Assembly (NCBI GenBank): GCA_015680685.1 | Contig: MNCI01014870.1 | Coordinates: forward strand, 1-64,000 | Length of the DNA stretch: 64,000 bases | Source of the DNA: Gnetum montanum | Lineage: Eukaryota; Streptophyta; Gnetopsida; Gnetales; Gnetaceae | Direction of reading: 5' to 3' | Shown: positions 1 to 9,273 of the stretch, piece after piece | Numbering within the stretch: position 1 is the stretch's first letter | Layout: each line of letters starts with the position of its first letter | Translations under genes and position numbers: made by a program | The notes under the pieces: generated by a model | What the model was told of the DNA's origin: nothing | Seen by the model: the letters and a program-made list of their open reading frames with translations, nothing else | Databases searched by the model: none

Positions 1-288
1 ACCCTTGCAACAGTACAAGGTTTGTCCTTGACAATGGCGACAAACGCGATCCTGGTGTATAAACCCTCGTGCTAACGCGAGGTCTATAGTCTAAAATTTT
101 AATTTACGTAGACGACGCTACAAGAATAAACACTGCAAAAGTAACACGAATAAGCAAGGGATGGCCTACCAATTCAAAGGCATAGGGTCTCTCAATTCGA
201 CCATTTCCTGCGAGGCATGTTGCAAGCTCCCTTGCACCTCATCAATCTTTGCCAATTTTGCATTCTTCCCTCTCACTTTAGGCGCCAT
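1..288 (-). pseudogene. Antisense accessory gene of element A, exons 1-2 (partial)
   Basis: On the minus strand an ATG at 288 opens a 39-codon exon rich in Lys, Glu and Gln, ending at a GT donor (GTAGGC) at 169. After an intron of about 80 bases, coding-like sequence resumes below about 85 and runs off the window. The readable stretch YTRIAFVAIVKDK resembles YHGIVIVHRDNK at the start of exon 2 of the antisense gene in B. Exon 1 has the same phase (119 and 131 nt, both leaving 2 nt), the same donor hexamer and the same distance class to RT as in B. Exon 1 residues themselves are hardly alignable. The frame across my proposed exon 2 acceptor is one base off, from decay or a wrong acceptor. I infer a counterpart of the B gene; its function is unknown. 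Confidence 0.5.
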
Positions 289-430
289 TGTTACAGTTCT
301 AACACCTTCACACCTTCACGCCTTTGCAAACAACGCACTCCAATCTTCTGCTCCTCCTCCTTTCTCTCTATAACAGCTAAGAATTCAAATTTGCGATAGC
401 AAACAGCCTGTTCTAAATGAAAACTGCTTA

Positions 431-440
431 CTTATATGCA
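431..440 (-). promoter_or_regulatory. Candidate TATA box of the A antisense gene
   Basis: The minus strand reads TGCATATAAG here, 143-152 bases upstream of the ATG at 288. B has a strong TATA box in the corresponding place. The match is modest; support comes mainly from position. Confidence 0.35.
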
Positions 441-444
441 AAAT

Positions 445-836
445 TTAACCGACTTGATACCCGATTTCAGCGAGACTTGCCTAAATGCTGGTGTGAGCTG
501 GAATCTGAGGATCGAGGCATTAATTGTGTCAAACATCGCACGCATTACGGTCCGAAACGACCCTAAACTATTGTATCTTATCTCCTCGTAATCAGGTCTC
601 ATTAATTACAGTCTAGTCACAAAATTTAAAATTCAGTTAGCTTTACGCTCAGTCATGTCACGTCACGTCCTATACACTAAACTAAGCGTTATTCGTTAAG
701 CACTTATTGCATCAAACTTAGTATCTTTCTAATTACTCTCGTATTTGACAATTTTGTAGGATAATTGATAGATGGATGAAATTTTAGTTGCACCGCTAGT
801 TTTAACAAGTTTACACGGTGAAATCATAGATAGCTT
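445..836. other. Spacer of A between antisense gene and RT, putative 3' end of the polyprotein intron
   Basis: No coding frame. It holds at least one copy of the family spacer motif (549-570, containing TCCGAAACGACCCTAAACTA), in the same orientation relative to the element as the arrays in B. A pyrimidine-rich stretch ending in TAG at 759 could be the acceptor of a polyprotein intron, since readable pol sequence begins within about 80 bases. Confidence 0.4.
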
Positions 837-2383
837 GATCCCATACTAATAGAAACTAACCTAGCCCTTAATGATGCAATCATAGCCACGTCAGAAACAT
901 CTCTAGACTGGCCAGAGCAATCGACGTGCATGCTAGATTTGGAAGCTGGAGATGTAACCGAAGATCCACTCAACGAGGTCTCTATGGTTACGCATAGGGG
1001 TGAGACTAAAACTCTCAAGGTTAGTTTTCTATTAGAACAAAAGCCACATGATGACATAAAATAGGTCCTCCAGAATAATATCACGGTGTTTGCATGGTCA
1101 TATGAGGATATGTCAGGACTAGACCCAAGATTAATTCAACACAACATAATCCTAGATCCCCATATCAAAGCCGTCAGACAAAAAGAACGAAAGGTCAAGC
1201 TAGAAGTCACGCTAACAGTATGTGATGAAATCACTAAACTGTACCAGGCTGGTTTTATTCGTGTGGTTGATTACTCAGATTGGGTATCTAACATTGTAGT
1301 GGTTCCTAAAAAGATCGGAGGAATACACATCTGCATAGACTTCCAAGACCTGAACAAAGCTACAATCAAAGATAACTTTCCTTTGCCGAGTATCGATCAA
1401 TTGGTGGATACAACTGCTGGACATGCGCTTTTGTCCTTCATGGCTGGCTTCTTAGGCTACAATCAAATACGCATCAACCCAGAGCACTAGCTAAGAATGA
1501 GATTCATGACGCCCTCGGGGACCTTTTGTTACACCATGATGCCTTTTGGCTTAAAAAATGCTGAAGCGACATATCAACGAGCCATAACGTACATCTTTAG
1601 CGATTACCTCCTAGGGAGACTGAATGATTATGTTGACGATATAGTTGTTAAGTCTATAAAATTAGAGGACCATTCAGAGGATCTGGAGTTAGTCCTTAAA
1701 AGATGTTTCAAATACGACCTTCAGCTCAACCCAAAGAAGTGTGTGTTTGGAGTCAAAACCGGACGCATGCTGGGTTTTGTGGTATCGAAAACTGGTATAC
1801 ACATAGATCCTGACAAAGTCAAGGCCATTGTTGAATTGACACCTCCTACATGTCTTAAGCAATTACACGAATTACAAGGGAGGTTGCAGTTTATCAGGCG
1901 GTTTATCTCAAGATTAACTGACAAATTACACCCTATGCAACATTTTCTTAAAAAGGGGGTCAGTTTTGAATGGATGGACAATTGTCAGCGTGTGTTTGAC
2001 AGCTTGAAGTAAGAGCTTCAATGTTTGCCAACAGTTTTCCCACTGCAAAGGGATCAACCATTCTATATCTACCTCGCAACTTCAAACGTAGCCTTAGCTG
2101 CAGTACTTTGTCAAAGGAGAGATGATGGGTCGAAAGTACCCATCTACTACTTGAGTCATTTTCTATGTGCGTATGAAATGAAGTACAACGAAGTAGAGCG
2201 TAACTGCTTAGCATTAGTATTTACGCTCAATAAGTGTAGGCATTATCTTTTCCGTAGCCAAGTCAACATCATCTGTAAAAATAATATTCTTAGGGCCATT
2301 ACGCATAACTTATACGAAATTAGCAAAATAGCTCGTTGGAAGGCTATCACGGTGAAATTCGATCTGCATTACATTGGCCAATC
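837..2383 (+). pseudogene. pol: Element A pol: RT and start of RNase H, cut by element B
   Basis: One reading frame without frameshift runs to the insertion point, broken by stops at 1066, 1488 and 2010. It begins with a linker (ETNLALNDAI...TEDPLNE) shared with B. Then come the RT fingers (FAWSYEDMSGLDP, WVSNIVVVPKK), the FQDLN motif, palm (GYNQIRINPEH), primer grip (MMPFGLKNAEATYQ) and the catalytic box YVDD at about 1630-1641. The thumb and gypsy RNase H follow (YLSHFLCAYEMKYNEVERN) up to HYIGQS, where B begins. The stop at 1488 follows EH, where relatives have Gln, fitting CAG to TAG decay. Confidence 0.9.
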
Positions 2384-2967
2384 TGTACCACTTGAAATCG
2401 TCGGTCTCCAGCTGGAAGGGAACAGAGGCCATGAGATCGCAGGACGAGAATAGAAGACCCTGCCTTCGCTTGAGGGTGAGCTGGAATGCACGAAGGCAGA
2501 GTACATTGGGTGGTCCGCACGCAGATCAGACAAGGATTTCCTTGGGCGTACGCCAATTGGTATACGCTGGGTTATGCATAAATGGCGTCACAAGAATAAA
2601 CAAAATGTAAACAGCGTAAACAGATGTAGGTGGAGCGGAGGCGTAAATGAACGTGAATGGAATGCGTGTGCCAAATTGACGTAAAACTGTAAACAGAATG
2701 CAGCGAAGGTAACAATGATATTACAGAAAGAGAATACAGTGCACCAGTCTAACGCAGTTGTGGCGAAGCACAAGGCGGAAAAAAAGCCCCGGCTGATGGG
2801 AGGGCAGCAGGCTAGTTTACGCTGTATGCGCGGCATAGAGACTGTGAGCAGCGGACAGGTTTTCTAGCGTAAGAGGGTTTGAGCTTTGGTGCGCAGCGTA
2901 ATTTCTCCTAGGTATGCTCTCGGATCTTTTTTTTTTGCCAACCTCTCAATGAAGTGGAAAAATGGGG

Positions 2968-2975
2968 TTTTTATA
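2968..2975 (-). promoter_or_regulatory. TATA box, element B 3' LTR
   Basis: The minus strand reads TATAAAAA followed by CCCC, about 680 bases into the LTR. The same box occurs in the other LTR, and element A has TATAAATACCCC in its own LTR. Confidence 0.65.
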
Positions 2976-3059
2976 CCGGTTGTTACGCTAGACTCGGGTT
3001 AGGAGACACATGGCGCGTTGACCGGGTGCATAGGATTTACAAATGTACAACATATTATA

Positions 3060-3520
3060 GGGTGTATACGCGGGGCGTATACGCTACATCAGGCTGGCGT
3101 ATACGCTAGGCGCATACGCTGGACATGCGGGGCATGTATGAACTTGGTGGACATGCCATGGACACTGGGCGTACATGCCGACAATGGCTGGGCGTATACA
3201 CCGGGCGTATACGCTGACAACTGCCAACTTGCCTCAATTGTTGCTCTTTGGTGTTGTTGTCGTTCTGTCATTGGGGTTTCATCGTCGGGCGTGTGCATGT
3301 GGTACCTGTTGGGCGTATAGATGTGGCGTGTACATCGGGCGTGTACGTTGGGGATGTCAGGTGTACACGCTGGTCGTATACACTGTTGTTGTTGGGCGTA
3401 TATGCTGTTGCTGCCGGGCGTATACGCGAGGTGTATACGCTGTTGTCGCTGGGTGTATACGCGAGGCGTATACGCTGTTGCTGCTGGGCGTATACGCGAG
3501 GCGTATACGCTGTTGCTACA
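3060..3520. repeat. GCGTATACGC palindrome cluster in LTR U3
   Basis: Many irregularly spaced copies of GCGTATACGC and close variants, often separated by TGTTGTTGCTGCTG-like spacers. The core GTATAC is its own reverse complement. The cluster opens spurious frames full of Tyr-Thr-Arg on both strands; I do not consider these coding. The same word recurs in the other LTR, the leader and the antisense gene's upstream region and first intron. Confidence 0.85.
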
Positions 3521-3652
3521 CTTAATGAAACTCAAGCCTCTTGATTCCCGAAGTTGCGTCGTGACACCAAATGTAGTCATGGTTGTTCGTGGGTCCTGGG
3601 GACCTATTTCTTGCTGGGGAAGCATCGAGCTCGAAATTTTTGTGGTGTTTCA

Positions 3653-3672
3653 TTGGCCCCTCTTTGTTGACG
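3653..3672 (-). other. Polypurine tract of element B
   Basis: The minus strand reads AACAAAGAGGGGCCAA immediately before the LTR start TGAAACAC. Element A has AATAAAGAGGGGCCAT before TGAAACAC. This shared tract fixes the 3' LTR start in both elements. Confidence 0.8.
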
Positions 3673-4629
3673 CTTGGAGGAATCGACCCAAGAAGCATCG
3701 ACAAAGAAATGCAAAACACCACAAGCAACTTGATATAGACGTTGTTCGTTGCTGCTCGACTAGACATCATCGCACCATTTTCAGTAGCACATAGGATCAG
3801 AAGAGGGGAATTTGTAGCTGTTGGGAGGAAAGAGATTGTGGGGGAGTGGAGACTCCCCAAACAAGTTGTGCTGGGAGATATGGTGCTCGGGTGTACAACA
3901 TGCTGGTACTTGTCAATAGCCATGGTTTAGCAGACTCAGAGTTTAGACATGCAAGGGGCGTTCTTTGGCAGAACAAGGCTCCTAGTTGGTTAAAACCTGT
4001 TGACAAGACCAAAGCCACGGGGAGGTGTGTTACATGCTTTGGAGGAACAGGGCCCATGTTCAATGTTTAGGGGGACCTATTGGTGGAGAGCCAGAGCCAT
4101 GCAACTAGATGCTTCTTGACCGTGTTGGACATGAGTACTTAGTTTTGAGACAACTACCTTCCCACCTAGGGCTCATATGGGAAGTGCTAGGAGTCTCATT
4201 TTTTTTTTGTAGCGATTGTGAACTTTGCATTGAGTTGGTACTCATGTGCGACAGTGTGATGGCATGTTCAAAGTTTTGGGTGTTCTAGACATATCAGAGG
4301 TGTCGTTGAATAAAATGTGTTTGTAAACAGATAGGGAATGAGTCGGTGAATGGGGATGTACTAATGAATGGTTTGATTCGGTCTCGTCATGTGTGCAGTG
4401 AACGTTGTCCTACCTTGCTGCTTACGGCGAAATGCATTCTTGTACAAAAACCTCTAGGTGTCTTCCTGCAAACACAACTCCAAGAAGACAAGAAAACCAT
4501 GAGTGAATGATCGAGCTGAGAATTACTCGGTGGCAGATTGTATGTCAATAGCAGCAGCATTGGTAGGATCTTCTGATGGCAGGTGATGCGGTGATGAAGC
4601 ATGCATGTGGCGGTAGATTGATGAGCCGA
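3673..4629 (-). other. Element B segment between minisatellite and PPT
   Basis: About 950 bases with short minus-strand frames only (for example 4387-4602 and 3797-4063). A hydrophobic stretch, LLVVFCISLSMLLGSI, lies close to the PPT. Element A keeps a 226-codon open frame in the matching place, so this may be a more decayed version of a 3' accessory frame. The similarity is too weak to be sure. Confidence 0.35.
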
Positions 4630-5060
4630 TCATGAACTTGCTAGTTTATAGTCTTAGCGGACTATCGTGGGTTAGTTTTATGTTGTAACCCGTTGTACAT
4701 TGCCTGTTTAGCGTCGTGGCAGACGTTACATTGCCAGTTTTTAGTCTTAGCGGACTATGAGGAGACAAGCCAGTTTTTAGTCTTAGCGGACTCCAACGGT
4801 TGTGATGGTGGCAATTTATTGCCGCACCAGACGGGTGCTAGTTTATCGTCATTGTGGACACTGTGGGGTATCAGTTTATTGTCATGATGCCAAGACAGTT
4901 GTGGTATTAGTTTTGAGTCATAACCAAGGACTGTTTTGTGGTATCAGTTTACCGTCATGATNATCATAACCAAGGACTGTTTTGTGGTATCAGTTTACCG
5001 TCATGATTCCAGGACGAGCTGTGGTATCAGTTTATAGTCATGATTCCAGGACTTACATGT
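4630..5060. repeat. Minisatellite downstream of B integrase
   Basis: Around ten imperfect units sharing AGTTTAtAGTCnnnGCGGAC or AGTTTAtnGTCATGAttCCAGGAC-like cores. It contains the unknown base at 4962, with a near-identical stretch of about 45 bases on each side, as seen at a repeat-collapsed assembly join. The motif is on the strand opposite to the element's coding sense, as in the other arrays of A and B. Confidence 0.8.
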
Positions 5061-5075
5061 ACCTGAGCTCGTACT

Positions 5076-6355
5076 TCAAATGAAAAATGGTTTTAGGTAT
5101 AAGTGATTAGTCGGATTGGTGAGCTCGTTTCCTTCCATGTCAGCGAGTCTGAATGCTATGTTGTCGAATGCTTTAGTGATCAAGTAAGGCCCTTCCCAGT
5201 TAGCTGAGAATTTGTCCGGGTGTTCCCGAATGGCTTTAAGCATGAGGTCATCTACTTTGATCATGCATTTATTGATGTCATACCGATGTTGCTACTGTTG
5301 TTGTTTTTGGTACCATTTAATCTGATCGAGGGCGCACACACGTTCTTCCTCCACCGAGTCAAGATCAATGACGCATAGGTCATTATTTTGCCCGTCGTCG
5401 AGGAGCCCAGAGAGTGTGATCCTTAAAGAGGGTACCTGCAGTTCCAAAGGCAAAACAACTTCCGAACCATAAACAAGACTGTATGGTGTCTTACCTGTCG
5501 AAGTTCTGTGCATAGTACGGTATGCCCACAATGCGTATGTCAATTGCTCGTGCCACTTTCTTTTACTCTGGGTAAGCATTTTCTTAAGTATTGTAATAAT
5601 TGTCTTGTTTGTTGGTTCCACTTGTCCATTGCTCTGAGGATAATAAGGGGATGAAAACGAGTGTTTGATCCCTAAATTGTCACAAAAAGCTTTGGTTTCG
5701 GCACTGCTAAATTGTGGCCCATTGTTAGTGATGATCGTCATGGGGATGCCAAAGCGGGTCACAATGTTTTCTAGAATGAAATTGCACACATGCTTGGATG
5801 TGGTTTTTCGAAGGGGAGTAGCTTCTACCCACTTCGTAAAATATTCTATGGCAATGATAATGAAATTATGGCCTGCGGAAGATGAGGGGGTTATCTGACC
5901 AATGAGGTCCAATCCCAACTTTTGAAACGACCATGTGATTTGCGTTGTGTGCAACTCGTTTGGTGGGACATGTATTCGATTGCTATGTTTTTGACACGTA
6001 CTACATGTTTTGACTTTGGTGAGACAATCGTATTCCATTTGTGGCCAATAATAGCCCAAGCGCCTAATTTTCATTGCCATAGCCTTTGGCGCTATGTGTC
6101 CTCCACATAGTCCTTCATGTACTTGTTCAACAATAGTTTGGGCTCGGTATTACTAACGCATGTTAGCAATATGCCCTTGTAGGATCGTCGGCATAGTGTG
6201 GTTCCTACCACGGTATATTGCTTAGAACATTTCCGCACTGCGTCTCTCTGTGCATTTGTTAGATATCGTGGTGTTTCACCGCATAGAAGGTACTCTTTGA
6301 TGTCATCGTACCATTCTACTGCATGTGTTGAACTAACAGATGTGATTGGCAACAT
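5076..6355 (-). pseudogene. pol: Element B integrase
   Basis: Reads from upstream linker sequence (6355) through a frameshift near 6140 into the integrase proper. The zinc finger is complete (HEGLCGGH, then CSTC). The core has the first Asp (LGLDLIGQI). The second catalytic Asp is Asn (ITNNGPQF, where relatives have TDNG), and the Glu is present (NGQVE). The conserved PYSLVYGSEVVLPLELQVP box and a C-terminal GNELTNPTNHLYLK tail follow, and the frame ends just before the minisatellite. The finger and core are otherwise well preserved, but the Asp-to-Asn change would abolish activity. Confidence 0.92.
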
Positions 6356-6553
6356 GTCAAGGGTGTCAGTGATTCATTCAGTACAACTGGTTATGGAGCT
6401 TGGCAACGTGTGGAACATGTCAAGTGATATATCTAACGCTAAGCTTGCTAATGCGTCCGCGATGGTGTTGTCGTTTCTAGAGACGTGTTGCACATCAGTG
6501 TTTCCGAATTGCCTCATTAGGTGTTTGGCCAAGTTGCAGTATGGTTGTAAATG

Positions 6554-7168
6554 TTAGGCTTTGCATGTGTAGACATCTGTGACTTGGTTTATGACCAGTT
6601 GCGAGTCCCCTTTCACTACGAGCCATGTGATATTTAAAGCCAGAGCTGTCGCGAGTCCTCTAAGGAGACCTTCATACTCTGCTATGTTGTTCATACAAGG
6701 AAAGTTGAAACAATAGGCAAAGAGTCGGATCTTCCCGCAGGGAAAGGTGATGATGGCATCTGCGCTTCCTCCTCGGGAGGTAGATGCCCCATCAAAGTTC
6801 AAGATAGCATCGTAGTCATCAGGCACTATGTCCATGGTGCTTATGTTCTCGTCTGGGAAATTTGGGTCTATTGTTGCTTGGTCGTGCGTTGGTGATGTTG
6901 CCATTTGATTTACTATAGCTTGACCCTTGACTGATGATTGTGCTACGTAGTATAGGTCAAACTCGGCTATCATGGCTTTCCACTAGGCTATTCGACTCGT
7001 TTCGTAAATATTCCCTGTTATGGCTCTCAGCACGTTGTCCTTGCAAATGATGTAAACCTGATTGTGAAAGAGGTAATGTTGCCATTTTCTTAAAGAAAAG
7101 AACAAGGCTAAACATGACTTCTTCACATCATTGTACCTTTTCTCGTGGGCAACTAATGCGTGGCTCAA
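6554..7168 (-). pseudogene. pol: Element B gypsy RNase H end and archaeal-type RNase H
   Basis: In frame with RT. First comes the end of the gypsy RNase H (MSHALVAHEKRYNDVKKSCLAL, HYLFHNQVYII), then the connection AEFDLYYVAQSSVKGQAI. That is the site at which B itself entered A. The second RNase H follows with its acidic residues visible (NFDGAST, NIAEYEGLL, KGDSQLVINQV). Known: a second, archaeal-type RNase H between gypsy RNase H and integrase marks the Tat lineage. The end of this domain and the junction to integrase (6551 to 6355) are broken by stops. Confidence 0.88.
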
Positions 7169-8562
7169 CTAATACACAGGGACCAAAGTTCCGTCATCAC
7201 GTTTTTGACAAAGCATAGATGTGATGGACGAATCCGAAGTAGCAAGGTAGATATAGAATGGTTTATGGTTTTGGGGTGGATAAACTATAGGCATTCAGGC
7301 AAGTGTTGTCTTGATGTTCTCGAATGCTTCTTGGCATTGCGAAGTCCATTCAAAGTGGATGTTCTTGCATAACAGGTGGTTCATGGGTCTTAGTTTATCT
7401 GTCAGTTTTTCTATGAAACGCCTGATGAATTGTAATCTACCTTGTAGACCTCGAAGTTCAGTAAGGTTGCCTAATGGTTTCAGGTTTGTTATGGCCTTAA
7501 CCTTATCAGGGTCTACTTGTATCCCTACTTCGGATGCTATAAATCCAAGCATTTTTCCCGTTTTGACGCCGAAGACACACTTTTTTGGGTTAAGTCTCAA
7601 TTCATACTTCAAACAACATTTTAATACTAAGTGTAGATCTTGTACATGTCATTCCTCCGTCTTTGACTTAACCATGATGTCATCCACGTAATTGTTGAGC
7701 GAGTGTAGCATGTAATTACTGAAAATGAATGTCATCACTCTTTGATACGTGGCTCCAGCTTTCTTGAGACCAAAGGGCATCATCGTATAGCAAAAAGTTC
7801 CCCATGGGGTCATGAAGGTTGTCCTAAGTTGATGTTCTGAATTGATACGTATCTGATTGTATCCTGAAAAACCATCCATAAAGGATAATAAGGCATGTCC
7901 GGTTGTTGAATCAATGAGTTGATCGATGCTGGGTAGTGGAAAACTGTCTTTTATGGTGGCTACGTTCAGATCTCGGAAGTCGATGCATAGGCGAATGCTT
8001 CCGTTTTTCTTTGGGACAATGACCATGTTAGACACCCACTTGGCATAATCAATAGCCCGAATCAATCCAACCTAATAAAGTTTGGTGATTTCATTGCAGA
8101 CTGCTAATGCTACCTCGGGTTTGACTTTTCATGCCTTTTATTTTACTGGTCTCAACTTTGGATCAAGGATGATGTTATGTTGAACAATTCTAGGATCTAA
8201 CCCAGGCATGTCTGTGTAGGACCAAGCGAACGCTTTCATGTTTTCCCTAAGCACGTTCTGAATATCTTGGGCCAAGTGTGGTTGTAGTAATGTGCTTAAT
8301 TTTAAAATCTTAATTTCCCCATTGGGCATGGTAATGGGGGTCTCAGTTAACGGATCCTCGGTGATACCTTCGGCCTCGATGTCAAGAGATTTTGTCATGG
8401 CTTCGTAACCATCTGTTGTTTGCTATGTCGCAGTTATGACTACGTCACCTGGTGGTGAACTTAGGTCAATGGCATTTTTGTTAACGTCTCATGTAAGTTT
8501 GCCATAGGGTCCGTCCATGATTAACAACACAGTTAAATGCTGGCAGTCCATTGAGCTCGCTC
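7169..8562 (-). pseudogene. pol: Element B reverse transcriptase
   Basis: A single frame with stops near 8136, 8068, 7647 and 7293. The N-terminal linker (TKSLDIEAEGITEDPLTE) leads into FAWSYTDMPGLDP, WVSNMVIVPKK, RLCIDFRDLN, GYNQIRINSEHQ, the catalytic YVDD box near 7690 and the thumb GRLQFIRRF. Readable frame extends upstream of 8398 to a TTTATTGGCAG acceptor-like sequence at 8563-8573, which I take as the start of the RT exon. The homologous A frame is also readable from just after a TAG in a similar place. Confidence 0.9.
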
Positions 8563-8573
8563 CTGCCAATAAA
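8563..8573 (-). promoter_or_regulatory. Candidate 3' splice site of the polyprotein intron
   Basis: The minus strand reads TTTATTGGCAG and readable pol sequence starts at once on its 3' side. Known: Ogre elements splice out an intron between protease and RT. The matching donor, expected below about 14160, could not be chosen with confidence. Confidence 0.4.
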
Positions 8574-8639
8574 CAGAGAGCGGGATAAGAAAGAGGGAGA
8601 CTATTCTATGTCTTTTGATAATTCGAAACTAGGTGTACA

Positions 8640-8830
8640 TGCATAATGGTGGATTATCGTCGCATTAGGACGTACGGCAGTTTAAGGCCTTACCGGGCCG
8701 TGAAATGGCAGTTTAAGGTCGTACCGGGCCGAAAGTCGGATGGGGAAATGGCAGTTTAAGGCTATACCGGGCCGAAAGTCGGATGAGGAAATGGCAGTTT
8801 AAGGCTGTACTAGGCCATGAGTTGGTTTAA
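8640..8830. repeat. Minisatellite between RT and antisense gene
   Basis: Four units of about 45 bases with the core GCAGTTTAAGGCnnTACCGGGCCG, separated by AAAGTCGGATGrGGAAATG. The core matches the arrays at 13880-14150 and 4630-5060 in sequence and strand. Confidence 0.88.
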
Positions 8831-8865
8831 ACTAGAACGTTTGATGTAAATGTGTAAAATGGGAT

Positions 8866-9273
8866 TCACGGAGGAACCAAGACGTCGCAATCTCTATTTT
8901 TACTGATTTTTATGATATATGTTTTTTTTGTTTTTTTTTTTAAATTTTTTGGACGAAAAACTAAGGCAAGAAGGAAAAAAGGCAAAAAAAGGCGTAACGG
9001 CGGATCAAAGGGCGGTGCCAGCGTCAGCGTCGGCGCTATATAAAAAAGGGGGGGTGGAGGGTCCATTTTCTTTACTTTGAAAGCGACAGGGTGTAAGCGG
9101 TAGTGTAAACTGTGAAAGCGTAAGCGTAAGCTGTGAAAGCGTATACACCAACGAATAACCCCAGCGTAGACGCGCAACACTAAACCTTAGCATAGATGCG
9201 GAAGTAAGCTCAGGCGTCAGCGTAGACACTTCTCTTAAGCTTGAGTTTGTACCGTCAGCGTAGACAAGCCGAG
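8866..9273 (+). promoter_or_regulatory. Promoter and 5' leader of the antisense gene
   Basis: A TATA box, TATATAAAAAA, lies at 9037-9047, preceded by GC-rich GCGTCAGCGTCGGC. Downstream comes a leader with several AGCGTAAGC/GCGTATAC words and then the ATG at 9274. The TATA-to-ATG distance is 227 bases. The region is plus-strand, opposite to B, and independent of the LTR promoters. Confidence 0.6.

Larger units (their letters stand above)
2384..3652 (-). repeat. Element B 3' LTR
   Basis: Matches 18838-20092 along its length. On the element strand the U3 comes first and contains a cluster of GCGTATACGC-like palindromes (about 3060-3520). A TATAAAAACCCC box lies at 2964-2975, followed by about 590 bases of R/U5. 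It abuts the PPT at 3653 and interrupts the A RNase H frame at 2383. Confidence 0.92.

Noticed and set aside
3018-3794. Several long overlapping frames on both strands in the B LTR (for example 3089-3625 minus, 3321-3794 plus)
   Set aside because: They are translations of GCGTATACGC palindromes, rich in Tyr, Thr, Arg and Cys. The same frames appear in the other LTR. They are low-complexity repeats, not genes.
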